DNA of 64,000 bases. Source: Chaetorhynchus papuensis. Taxonomy: Eukaryota; Chordata; Aves; Passeriformes; Rhipiduridae. The stretch's first letter is position 1. The number at the start of each line of letters is the position of its first letter. The notes under the pieces are model-generated. The model worked only from the letters and a program-made list of their open reading frames with translations, had not been told where the DNA came from and did no database searches. Shown one piece after another: positions 12,401-23,500 of this stretch. The stretch covers positions 62,001-126,000 of the forward strand of contig VWYX01001305.1 of NCBI GenBank assembly GCA_013396525.1, in the 5' to 3' direction. The translations under genes were made by a program, and so were the position numbers.

Positions 12401-15400
12401 AGTAGGAAAAATATTTTTATACACGTTTTGTTTTGTATTTGACTATCAGAACTACTGTACTTTTTAGCTAACTTTTTTTAGAGCAATGTCATAATTGAAA
12501 TAATTCCATAAAGAAAGGCTTGTCTTGGAAGTGGATGGTAAAAATTGTACAGTTTGAGTAACATCTAGGCATTGTCAGAGCTTAGACTTTATATACTTGC
12601 TCACTTGCAATCTAATGTTACAGAATTACAGGTGGTGCCAAGTTATGTTTATTTATGTTGAGGTTTTCTTAGAGTTTGTCATTGTGTTTGGAACAAAGCT
12701 CCTTTAGGTGTGCACTGAGAGAGCTGTGATTCCTTCTGTGATTCTGGTATTTCATTGGGCCTTTTCTGGCTTCTTGAACAAAGTAACCCATAGTAGTATA
12801 CAACTTCAATTTAAAATGCTACCTAGGTTATTTGTGAAATGTTTTTTTTCTCTCTGTCAGGCCTCATTAGAATCAGTCTTTAATGGTAAGACCATGTTGA
12901 TTGCTCACAGACAAACTGAGTTCAGTCAGCACAGCAAAAGCTTTCATCCTCTGATGATCAGATCCATCCTTTGATCCACTGATAATCAGTGATTTTCCAG
13001 GAAAAATATAAGTTATTTCTTAGTATATCAACTTTATGCTTCTGCTATTCTAGCAAGTAAGATAGTTCTGATTTTCATGTGTTTTATACCTGTTGCATTC
13101 TAAGTAGGCAGTTCCAGCATGGAATTTTATTGGACTATTCCTACCTTTATGCCACAGTCATTAATTCATACATAATTGCACAATTGCAAAATCAGTGCAG
13201 ATAAGCACAACTGCAAAAATCAGTGTTTAAAACTGAAGTTCATTTTTAGTTAATTCCTTACACTACACACCTTCCAGCCATTCTACTAACCCCCATTTTC
13301 TGCAATATAATATCACAAGTTGCTTTCTCAAATGGTATTGAAGTCTAGATTAGGTATAACTGCTGTAGCCTTCATTTACCAAATAAAAATATCTGACTAC
13401 TCTGCCTCAACAACTATAGTTCCTATACACATACTTATAGATAAGCCTCTAGTACATTTTATTTTCTTTTTTATTTCTCTGCTTTATCTCCTGAAAATAT
13501 CTTTAGATTCTGACTGAAGGGCACATATGTTCAGTTTTCCATTCTTTGGTCCAAATCCAGCAAATACATTGCATTGACTATTCTCTCTTTGCAAATTGCT
13601 GCTTCCTGACTTGTTTTTTACCAGTTTGGGTTTTTTTTTACTTAAGTTTTTTTACCCACTAAACAGTGGGTAAAACACTCTTCCACACCTTGAGCAGCCA
13701 GTTTTTTCAGGAGAATACTGTGGGAAACAGAGACAAAGACTTTACTAAAGTCCAGGTAAACAATATCCACAGTTTTTTCCTCACCCACCAGGCAGGTTAC
13801 TTTGCTGTGGATGGAGATCAGGTTGGTTAAGCAGGATGTGCCAGCCTTCAGCCATCACGTCACCCACAAGTCTTTTGCTGTTCACAAACAGCAGATCCAA
13901 TGGGGAGCCTTCCCTAGTTGGCTCCCTCACCATCTGTGTCAGGTAATTCTCTTCCACACACTCCAGGAACCTCCTGGACTGTTTCCTCTCTACAGTGTTG
14001 TATTTCCAGCAGGCATCAGGTAAATTGAAGTTCCCCATGAGAATAATTAGGAGTTATGAGACATCTCCCCAGTTTTTATAGACTAGTTCATCTGCCTCTT
14101 CATCCTGGTTGGGTGGTCTGTAACAGGCTCCCACCAGGGTATCTGCCTTGGCCTTTCCCCTGATTCTTAGCCCCAAACACTCAACCCTGTCATCACCTTC
14201 ATCAAGCTCTAGACAGTCAAAAAAACCCATAAAATACAGGGCTATCCCAATTTTTTTCTGGATGTAATCTCCAGTTGCCATATGAGAATGATACTGGTTT
14301 TCTGTACGTCCTGTCCCATGTCTGTTTGAATGTCTTGCTCAAACTGAAGAGCAATTCAGATCATACTGAGGTCAACACATAGTGGGTGACCAGCTGAAAT
14401 TGCCACTTGGGCTCTGTTAACTCAGTGTCACCCATGCAGGCACCTATGCTGAGCTCTAACCACTGACACTGAACTGTCCTGGCTACTGGTTACAGGAGAA
14501 AATGTTAAATTCAGCAAATAGTTCAAATCTTGTAGGTGGCCCTTACAGGCAGTGGGTTATAACCAAGTGCTGTTGCTGTTTCCTTTGAAGTGTTTTTGCT
14601 GTGGTGCACAGGTAACTTTTGTGTTCGGTAACTTTTCCAGCATTCACTGGCATTGCTGAGATGTGTTCTCCTTTCTCCCAGCAGATGCTCTCACTATTAG
14701 AAGATGAGGCAAAACTGTAATCATTAATTTGTTAAAACATGAACTTAGAGTTGTCATTTCATTTCCTGAAGTGACATAGCTTTAGGTATGACACAGAATT
14801 TTCTGGATAACTGTAGCTGGTGAGATTTTATGCTGTGTGTGACTGATTAGTTTGAGGGTAAATTTCAGATGAATTCTGTCAACAATGATAAATTGTTTAT
14901 TGTTCGTTGCAGTCTACCAGTCAAGCTAAGTTAATGCAACTACAGCATGCTCCAATTTTTTAAGGATACCAGGGGAGGCTTTTGCAGATTATTTTAAATT
15001 GTGACAAAGTCCTGTCAGGATGAATTCCAATTAAGTTTTTCCAAAATAGTTAAATAAATGCAAAATCTATGCAGAATCTAAGCCACCAAAATATTTAAAA
15101 ATGGGAAGCTCATGTTCTTTTAGCTAATCAGCTAGAGATTCATTTAAATTATGTATTTGTTTTGTTCATTTTCTGATTACTTAGAATATAATCTTCAAAA
15201 GCTTATCTGAATTGAGTATGTAAGCAGTGTAGAGAAAGTCCATTTAAACATGGGCTTTTATCAGTTGGCTTTCATGTGATTAACTTTGCAAACTTTCAGA
15301 AATGATTACCACTTTTGCTTTTCTGTTTTATAGTAAAAATCCTCTGTCTTAAAAGTAATGTTGTCTTTTATGTTAATTTGTAAACTTCAAAGTCAGAACA

Positions 15401-18400
15401 TTCTTACAGAATATATATGTGTGTGTGTGTGTTGTTATTTTAATGTAATATGTTTAAGGAACAAGTAAGAACAGAGCAGCAAAGAAATATTCAGGTCAGC
15501 TAAATATGGTATTTGTTTACCCTGCAGAAAAGAAATTAAAACCATTTTATGGCTATTTAAGGATATTTATAGGAATAAATTGTAAAATTAATCCAAGCAG
15601 TCTTTGTTACCTTCAGATCTCTCATGAATCAGAGCTCAGCTGAGTAAGAAGTCTGAGTTTTTAAAGCTATTTGTTGTCTTAATGGGCAATAGAAAGAAGA
15701 AAAACCTTTCCTCTCAATTTGTTTTTTGAATGTCAATGCTCTCACACATTTATTTATTCTTTTCTTCCCTTTCTGATAAGCATCTTTGGTAAGTGAGATA
15801 CTGTTGCCAGTTTGTGTTGTTAAAACACATTTCATCAGTGGTGCAGTGCAGGTTGATAGGGCCAACCATTTCTGTTCCTTGGGAATAGGCAGTCATTTGT
15901 GGGAACTCCAGCAAATCTTAGAAGAATTTCTGTAAAGTTATAGTTCTATAGAATTACTGTAAAGTTACAAACTACATCATTTGTAGTCGTAGATTTTTCT
16001 TGCTTTGCAGAAGGTTATCTCTTCCTGCTATTGTACAGAAATTTTACTTCAAACACTCTTTAATGATAGAACTATTTGGTCAGGAAGTACTCTTAAGATG
16101 GTAGATTTTGTTCATTGGGCTTTGCTTATTTGCTGTTTCTGTTCATAGTTTTGTCACCTCTTCTTGTGGATTTTAACAAGTTAAACTCACTTGGGCATTC
16201 CAGCATCATACCAGAAGTGAAATTTTAGTTAATTATTTTTCCAGATTTAAGGCTCTTCTGTATGTACTTAATAACCCCAGAGTTCTGTCACAGAGAGCAG
16301 TGGCTCAATAAAGAGCACTGAGTCTTCAGTGTATGTCAGTCACGTATCACTAAATGTAGCACATGTGGTGAGCTCATCTAAGGATTTTCTGTTTGCTGTA
16401 ATTGACAGATAGCCCTGAGGATTTTTTTATATGACAATTTCTGAAAAATAATACCTTCTGCAGCAAAAGTACAGAAATATCAAAAAAAATATTAAAAGTG
16501 GTATGCCTTGAAGGCCATAAGCTAAAATAAAATGAAAAAGAGTATCTTTACTTATCTTTTTTTCACTGATTACTGCTTACTTTTCTACTTGATTTTCATT
16601 CTGGTTTTATATCTATTACTGTTACAACTTAGAGACAGCAAATTGTAACAGGAAGTTGTACTAAAACTGAGGGGACAGCATGTATAAAACCATAGATGTA
16701 TTGAACATGGTAGAAAGAATGCAAGAAACATGGAAGATGTAAACAGAAAAGCAGATAATTTTGAATGATTTATTGCCTTGATAATGCACATCTCTCTGAA
16801 TAATTGTTGTTTTGCATTGCTTTGGGTAAAGAACAGAGGACACTTCAGCGATGCAAGCCACAAAATATCTGCCTGCCTTTTCCAAACTTTATAAAATGTC
16901 AGTTGTTGCTTTTTATTGCTGCTAGGTTGGCCTCTTGCTACCAAACTCTGTTATTATCCTGCGTCTGTATGGTTTCCATCCACACATTCCATTATGTATG
17001 TTGGGGATCCCACCTGTTGAATCCAGCATTTTAAATCAGTTTGCCAAAGCACCTCTGCTGAATAGAGAGGAAAGATTACGTGTAGCCGTAGTTTCTCTGA
17101 TCTGTGCTAAAGGCATTTGCTGTTTCTCAGTCTCTTCATCTGAGGGTATAAACCAGCAAAGGCCCACAAGTCTCATGAGTTCCCCGTACATCAGGGAGGT
17201 AGCACTTGGTCATTTGTAGGAATAGGAATAACTGGGTCTTTACTGAATATTCAGTATAAATGCCCAGCTCAGAAAATTAGTTATTTAGGCTCTCAGGCTG
17301 ACTCGTAATGCCAAGTGGATTTCTTTTTTAAGCCCTATTTCAAACAGTTTTCTGTAGCATTTCTTTGGATTTTTTATCAGTAAACCTTCTGAAATAAATT
17401 AAAACCTTGAATTCACTCCAAGGCTACTTGTTACATTTAATAAGTTGTATGTCCTTGGGCATGTCCTTTTCCCTTTCCATGAGGAACGGGAAAATTTTGA
17501 CTAAAACATACATCCAGCACTCTTTGTACTGATAAAAACATCTTGACATCCTATTTATAAATTGCAGTATTCAGGATATGAATTTTTTTTAAAGTCTTAC
17601 TTATTGGCTTATGCTGTAATTTGCATATTGCCATTTCCTATTAAGCAGAACACATTAAATATTTTAACATTATGCAATTAAAATATTTTCCTTGCATGTG
17701 TACTCTGATAATGCAAATGCCCTGTGGTATATGAAAGTCTGTTAATTTTAAGGAAAAACAAATTGTTACTTCTTTTCTTTATGTTTTTGCTATAAATTAA
17801 TCTGTAATATCAGAACCAAGAATGAGATAACCAGGGAACAGATTTAACCGTATTTTGAAGTTATTAGATTTTGGGAAACAGGGCAGAGGGAAATGTTTTT
17901 CAGTGTGACATAAAAACTCATCCACTATTTTAAGGGAGGAGTTTTTTATTTAATTGTTGTACAGATCTTACTTTTGCCTCTTAATTATTGTGTTTCCTCT
18001 CTTGAAACTGAGTACAGGGACAGTATGTTGATAATGAAAGACTATCAGGTGTCACATGATTTCTTATATGTACTATCCCTGTCCATGTGATGTGCAGCAA
18101 CTTAAAATATTTCTTTCTGAGTCTTTTTGCACACCTTAATGTTCCCCTCCCACGATCTAAAGGAAAGAACCGTGATAAATGAGCACTGAATAAACATTTT
18201 CAATGTAAGAACTTTTATTTGAGTTTCAAATAGTTCTCTTTCCTGTTTTCCTTTGTTCTCAAGATAATAGACCCTGTTTTAATCTAAGGATCAGAACTCT
18301 GTCAGAAGAAGAACTGTCAGAACTCTTAGGAACCTGCACTTTTTCAGTTTCCAGTTTTACCTGAGCTTTGCATCTCATGTTCAATAGAAACTGAATTATT

Positions 18401-19934
18401 TGGGTGTTCTAATTATTGCACAACATGAAGCATTTAAGGCCTTCTAAAAGTATCAACAGCTGTTATACTTTTCCCTGCACTGAACTCTGTGATACAGTTT
18501 TTAAATTACTTTCTTTTCCAGGTTCCTTACAGCCTTTCCTGGAAGCCTGCAGTAATGAATCCTTCTTCCGTACTTGCTCTGTATTGCTTCGAAGTTCTAA
18601 GCTAGATATTCCAGTTCTGGAAAAGCTCTGTGTTATACTGCAAAAACTCTCCAGAATAAAGTAATCCTTTTTTACCATTATTCTGTTAGCTATTACTAGG
18701 TCATTGAATTTGGTGACCTTTGTCTTTTTTCTTTTCCAAAAGCTCGTCTTTGTTTTTCTGTTTATTCCCTACACTGTATACAATCCTAGACTTCTTATGT
18801 TAACAGTTAAATTTTAACTGTTTCTGTCACAGAGGTTTAAGACAAGCCTCTCAATTAGTGCATAAATCTAGTTCAATTTACAGAGTACAAACTGGAAAAA
18901 AGCCTCACAATGTAGACTTAAAGAGGAATTATTCCTTATGTCTTCAGGTGACAAACATGTTTAGAATTCTTAGAAGAGAATCCTAGACTTTCAGTTTTAC
19001 TCAGACAGTAGTAATCTCCTTTGAAAGTTAAGTCTTATCTTTGACTTGCATTCAAGTTTCATCAGGTTTCATTGCCTTCAAAAAAATAAATTTAAGGTTT
19101 TGAGCCAATTAAGCCCTTTGGGGAATGTTCATCTTTTTAGATTGTGTTCCCATTGCTTACTGATGATTGGTTTATTGTAACAAAGGTCATCATATCAACA
19201 GTAATGTGCTGCTGAGCTTCACTGGCACATTGCTCAATGGGGTTGTTCCATTTAGGAAAGGAGGTATCTAAACTGAGTAATTTTTTACGTTGGACTAAGA
19301 GATGTTGACAAAACTGAGGTTTTCATTTCTTCAAAGGAATAAAATTGAACTCTAGGAAAAAATTTCCTATAAAATAATCTAATATAAATTATAACTGGCA
19401 TTTACTAGTCAAAGTAGAATTGGCTCATAAATCCTAATTTTTTTTAGTTATTGCTTCTGAAATCTTATTTCACATGAGTGAAAAACCCTGTTACAGCCTT
19501 TGCTTGAGCTTTCATTATACTATGTGTATGTATCACTTACTCAAGAAAAGGTAATTTTTTGTAATTTTTGCCAAATTTTTCTCACCATGCATTGATAACA
19601 TTGTGCTTAGAAACATATATGCAACATAGAAGAATTACATGAAATCCTCAAAATAATGCACATTTTTCTTCATTAAAAATATATTTTCTGTAGCATCTTT
19701 CATCTTTATATGAAACCCCTCAATTTTCAACTGACAATTATTTTATTCAAAACCTTTTGCAGAAGCAATAAGAAGATGTTTGAATTGTTTGCTCTTCATC
19801 AAATGCTCCAAGAACTGCGTAGAACTATAAATCCAGATCACACCTTCCTCTGTATAAACCTCAATTCAATTCTGCTGAATTTGGAATTGTTGAAGAGTAG
19901 CTCTCTTGCCTCCAGTCTAAGCACAACTCACTAG
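383..19934 (+). CDS. CCDC138: CCDC138, 3' part of the gene (last five coding exons, C-terminal 265 aa)
   Basis: Five exons join in frame (383-499, 1557-1749, 4046-4222, 18522-18660, 19763-19934; junction phases 0, 1, 1, 2) and give 265 residues ending at a TAG stop (19932-19934). The spliced product matches my memory of the vertebrate CCDC138 C-terminus, for example FKSSCMPLRFLSTLIVLKTV, then DYLAQAFDSL, SLQPFLEACSN and FLCINLNS. This part is mostly helical and leucine-rich, without an obvious catalytic motif. In human the protein is about 665 aa with N-terminal coiled coils and has been linked to the centrosome; its molecular function is unclear. The N-terminal exons lie left of position 1, so the gene is truncated by the window edge. 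It converges tail-to-tail on EDAR, the same order as in human. Identification is strong; exon edges rest on GT-AG sites plus frame continuity. Confidence 0.93.
1557..1749 (+). CDS. CCDC138: CCDC138 coding exon (64 codons + 1 nt)
   Basis: The acceptor is gaagcAG at 1555-1556, weak in pyrimidines, and the donor is caag|GTaagt (1750-1751), a near-consensus site. It encodes RATMRSTMRRLGGDIFKGIV, a serine-rich linker (SSSEQSTESKSKS), and then FKSSCMPLRFLSTLIVLKTVTQ. The final G pairs with TG of the next exon to make Val. The serine-rich stretch is probably a variable loop between conserved helices. Confidence 0.92.
2478..2545 (+). mobile_element. CR1 LINE 3'-tail scrap
   Basis: The stretch reads like a decayed CR1 3' end: atggtcctgctttc, then ggttggactagattccaacc, then a run of attattctatt-type repeats. 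It lies in a CCDC138 intron. It is short and diverged, so the family call rests on the pattern only. Confidence 0.5.
2693..2724. repeat. Perfect inverted repeat, 13-bp arms, 6-bp loop
   Basis: AAAATCAGATGCC (2693-2705), loop TGCTTT, then GGCATCTGATTTT (2712-2724). It is intronic in CCDC138. No mature miRNA is recognised. Confidence 0.9.
4046..4222 (+). CDS. CCDC138: CCDC138 coding exon (59 codons, phase 1 to 1)
   Basis: The acceptor is gatatttttcAG (4044-4045) with a good pyrimidine tract; the donor is tctg|GTaaat (4223-4224). It encodes DYLAQAFDSLRTDLKTDEGK through GLLEMTMES. The exon is 177 bp and symmetric (1-1). A 14.3 kb intron follows, by far the largest in this part of the gene and the home of most of its repeats. 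Confidence 0.93.
6385..7190 (-). mobile_element. CR1 LINE, 5'-truncated, reverse-transcriptase C-terminus plus 3' UTR
   Basis: The left edge starts with catagaat, the reverse complement of the CR1 terminal repeat, followed by ggaaggaccc and tcatcaagtccagctcctgg, typical antisense CR1 3' UTR. The minus strand at about 7136-6816 encodes the end of the CR1 reverse transcriptase (KFNTVKCQILHLG, LESGAMERDLGILV, KLNMSLQC). The frame is decayed with stops and shifts. It lies in the 14.3 kb CCDC138 intron. The copy is 5'-truncated, as usual for this family, and cannot be active. Confidence 0.93.
7885..8472 (-). mobile_element. Solo LTR of an avian endogenous retrovirus
   Basis: The unit begins TG and ends CA on either strand. 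Read on the minus strand it starts TGCACTGGGTCTGGCTGAGA and runs through agttaattttcttcacagcag. It contains a TATA-like TATTTAT near 8150-8158 and AATAAA at 8023-8018, in the right order for U3-R-U5. I recognise this as an LTR type abundant in bird genomes. Flanks are CCCAC (7880-7884) and CCCAA (8473-8477), a 4/5 match to a target-site duplication. No internal retroviral genes adjoin, so it is a solo LTR from recombination. A 163-codon open frame inside it is not a gene. Confidence 0.8.
8522..8555. repeat. AT/GT-rich microsatellite
   Basis: Alternating (AT)n, (GT)n and again (AT)n, about 34 bp, 50 bp outside the solo LTR. Confidence 0.85.
13640..14285 (-). mobile_element. CR1 LINE with internal deletion (endonuclease joined to reverse transcriptase)
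   Basis: Minus-strand reading from 14281 gives CR1 endonuclease sequence: KADTLVGACYRPPNQDEEAD, then MGNFNLPDACW and QSRRFLECVEENYLTQMVRE. At about 13850 it changes directly into reverse-transcriptase sequence: TNLISIHSKVTCLV and VDIVYLDFSKVF. In a complete CR1 several hundred base pairs separate these, so the copy has an internal deletion as well as 5' truncation and frame breaks. It lies in the 14.3 kb CCDC138 intron. Outer limits are approximate. Confidence 0.88.
15410..15432. repeat. (AT)n(GT)n microsatellite
   Basis: AT repeats run directly into about seven GT units. Intronic in CCDC138. Confidence 0.85.
18522..18660 (+). CDS. CCDC138: CCDC138 coding exon (penultimate)
   Basis: The acceptor is ttcttttccAG (18520-18521), with a strong pyrimidine tract; the donor is aaa|GTaatc (18661-18662). 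The junction G|GT restores Gly, followed by SLQPFLEACSNESFFRTCSV and KLDIPVLEKLCVILQKLSRI. The last two bases (AA) finish a Lys codon with the first base of the terminal exon. The leucine heptad-like pattern suggests helices. Confidence 0.93.
19763..19934 (+). CDS. CCDC138: CCDC138 terminal coding exon and stop
   Basis: The acceptor is aaccttttgcAG (19761-19762). Frame continues as K|SNKKMFELFALHQMLQELRR, then FLCINLNSILLNLELLKSSS and a short SLSTTH tail before TAG at 19932-19934. The tail after the conserved helices is serine/leucine rich. Confidence 0.93.
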
Positions 19935-20580
19935 CACTAGCTTTCAATCTAATTATTGTTCTGTATAAGTTAAACCAACTACCTATGTTACTTGAAATTT
20001 GGATTTTTTTTTTTACTGATTTGTGTAAATACATTAAGCAGCACCTCAGTACTGTGTAATTCTCTGTGTATTGTGTGGATTCTCACTGATATTTCAGTCA
20101 TTCATAAAAAGGAAAATGAAAGACTTTGTAATATACTTGATGGCTTTCTTCAGTACTTCCTAAAGAAGTTAAATAATGCTGCTGTTGTGAATGACTCATG
20201 CAATCTAAGCAATTGAATCCTTGGAGTAAGCAGGTCAGAAATACCAGCCTTTAATTACAGGTATAAATCTTGGTTACTTTTGACTCTTCAGAGAGTTTTG
20301 TAAAATCATTATTTTATGGTTGATAAGTAGCAGACAGGTATCTTAGCAGTTTATCTTTTGAAAATTTTACAGTTTTAATGATTAAAACCAGATTTTAATT
20401 TAACATAAGTAGATGTATTGAATGAGAAATTTTGTTGTTTTGATTTCAGAATTTCTTAGTGTTTGTTTGATCTTTTCTTGTATTTAAGTAACATTTAGTA
20501 TTTTATCCTGCTTTGTATAGAACAATTTTGGATGGTAATATCTTTGCAAATGTAAATAAAAGCATTTCTTAAAATGTCTG
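19935..20580 (+). other. CCDC138: CCDC138 3' UTR
   Basis: This is the AT-rich stretch between the CCDC138 stop codon and the first good polyadenylation signal, with no splice signals I trust. Its length, about 640 bp, is inferred from the AATAAA at 20555-20560. Confidence 0.7.
20555..20560 (+). terminator. Polyadenylation signal AATAAA of CCDC138
   Basis: A canonical AATAAA lies about 620 bp past the stop and is followed within 20-30 bp by a GT-containing stretch (gtctggtaatag). It is the first canonical hexamer in the 3' UTR. Confidence 0.7.
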
Positions 20581-23500
20581 GTAATAGTAATCCCTAATGC
20601 AAAATTATTGTATTTTATTGATTCTGCTATATTTTGTATTAATTTGCAATGCAATCCTCACAGTACCCACATTTCTTTTCTGAGTATGAATGTATTTTTT
20701 GTGTGCCACAGTCCAGTGTTTAGAAGTTCTTGCAAATAGGATACTGCTAAAAATTTAAATCAGTCTTCCATTGCTGATTTGTACTGGAATTACTGAAAAT
20801 CTATATTTGTAAAATTGAAAATGCAGTTAAAGCTTAAAGATCTGCTGTATTTTAGTCTTTGACTAACACTGACATCAGTGTAAAACTTCAGAGAGTTTTT
20901 CTCATTTTTCTCTTTCTTTTTTTTTTTTTTTTTTTACCAGAAGCCTTTGAACTGCTCTTTGAAATTGAATTCTAACTGCAAATATTTTTCTAACAATTTG
21001 ACTTAACATTTCTAACAGCTTTTCTATGAAAGGAGTCTACACCAGATTTGGCACTAAGTATGTCTAGAAGAGAGAGCAAGCACTTTGCATTTTTTGGGCA
21101 GGAAACCAATTCTAGGTAATTTTTAAATAACACTAATCATAGCTAAAAGCATTTGCTGGCAATCAAATGCATTTTGAAATAAGTATTTCTTCATTAGTAG
21201 TTTTGGTTTTCTGTCAAATTTACTGGCAGCGCAAAAGCTTGCATATACCTTTGGCTGGAGACAAAATCCTATTATTTTGGAAGAATATTCCAGTCCTCAC
21301 GTGCTTCTCCATCTACTACCATTTAAAAATACTACAAAATCAATAACCAAAAAAACCTGTAGAAAGTTGCTAGCTTTCTTACCTCCATAAGAATGTTGAT
21401 TGTGCTCTTAGTTTTCAGCCTTCATTGATGTAGTTTGTTAATCTACTAATCTTCCTTGTGATCCCAATTTAACACAATGTGGTCATCTCATAATGGCAAA
21501 GGTCATGCAGTAAAAAGAGACACATGGATTAGGGTGCAGCTTTTAATATTGGTCCCTTGTGGTTTATATGCAGTATTGTTTACACTCTGGAAAGTTGAAT
21601 CACAGCTAATTTCAAGTTTTTATGATCTAAATGTTAGGTTTCTGTTAAAATGCAAAATAGAAGGGTTTTCCAGTATGTCAAATATTAATGCATTATGTTG
21701 ATGACCTAAGGATAGGATTAATGAATTTGATCTTACACAAATTTTTCAAGGCCAGGTTAGATGGGGCATTGAGCAACCTGGTCTAGTGAGAGGCATCCCT
21801 GCCTTGAACATCAGCCTTTTGAACCAGCCCACCCCAGTTGTCCACACCAGCCCTTGTTGTGGCCTTGGTCAAACATCCCCATCCTGTTATCATTCCCCTG
21901 AGTGACCTTGGCAGTCTCTGTGAGGAAGGGGAATAGAGAAAGCCAATTGCATTCCCTGGTGTCGTTTGTGGATTTGTTCTGGGTTTTGGAAATGATAGAT
22001 TTCTGTCAAGTTGGCCACACTTTGGGTGTCTCTTTGTATTGTCTTGCCCTCGCAGATAGAATCTAGAATTTTCTGGAGTTTTTTCTGCTTTTGTGACATT
22101 TAGATACAAGATCTATGAGTATGGATTTCTTCTACTTCACCTTTCTTCCAGAAAACTGTTTGCAACAAGATATATTTGAAAAAGTTGACTGTACCTCTAG
22201 CTACTTCCCGTGGCTCCCTATTCCCTGAGGAAACACGGTGTATGGGATCTCTGTTTTTCTAGTTTCTTACAGAGGAATATGCTATTTTAAATATGCCAAA
22301 CACCTCTGTGAAGAGGTGAATTAATAACCATCCAGAGAATATAATTTTTCAATCATTTTTTAAGAGAGAATTTGAAGCTAGAGACATGATGAGTACTTAC
22401 CCTTAAAAGAAAGGCAGGGACTCTCACACTTTCTGGGAGCTGATCAGTCAGAACACAAGCTTCAAACTGGCTACCATCTGCAATGTCTTGCTGTGTGTAG
22501 GTCTCCAGAAGTGATCAACTACCATCACTGGCAAGAAACAAAGAAAGTTTCTTGTAGTCAGAACCTATTACTTTAAGGAAAGATAAAGAATTAACACACA
22601 ATTTTGTCTTGCTGTCTTTTTTAACAGCTGTGAGAGTCCTCTTGTTGAGAAAGTCAACAAGAATATTGCATCTCTTCATGTTGAGACAGTTTTCATACCA
22701 GAAAAGACTACCAAATATGAAGAAAAAAAATTTTTCTTTTTTTTTTTTTTTCTTACAAGCCCATCCACTGTAGAATTGTAATCACCCTTGCTGTTTATCA
22801 AAGGTTTCCTATTGATAAATTTTTTGGACCTCATCTACAAAGCCTAGATTTAGAAAATCTGTAAGAAAGATTGTTCCCTGGGCAGGGGACAGTTGTATTT
22901 GCAGAAGCTTGGCAGAGCTAAATAAAGTAGGCTAACATTGCCCAACCTGCAAAGCTGTGCTGTTTCTTCATATTTGTGACTTTCACCAGATGATAAAAGG
23001 TCTGAAAGCGGGATTTCACAGTTATCTTCCCATTCTTCTGAGCATGATTGGCTTGCATCTCTTTCTAATGTTATATAGCTGAATTTGATATATATAATAG
23101 GAAAAGATTTCTTGTAGCAGATAAATTTACCTGGAAGGTGAAAGTATGCTGAAGGCAACATATTTTGAAGAACTTATATTCTTGATCAGCATCAATGTCT
23201 AAAATATATGATTTAACTTACCAGACCAGATTTAAAAGGAGCTGTAAGTAGAGCTCATAATTCAGAGCTGTTACACTGGATCCTTTAATTATATACTGAA
23301 TTTTTCACCTAAAACTTACACGGCTTTGGAGATTGATGATCTGATAAAAAGCATTTATCTTCAGGATAATGTATTTAAATGTAGTACAGAAAGTTGGAAA
23401 TTTTGATCTATGAAACAATTTGGTAATCTTCCACTTTCCAAATGGTTGGAGGAACCTCGGTGGCAGAGTGGTGACCTTGTGTTCCTCTGAATGATGTAAT

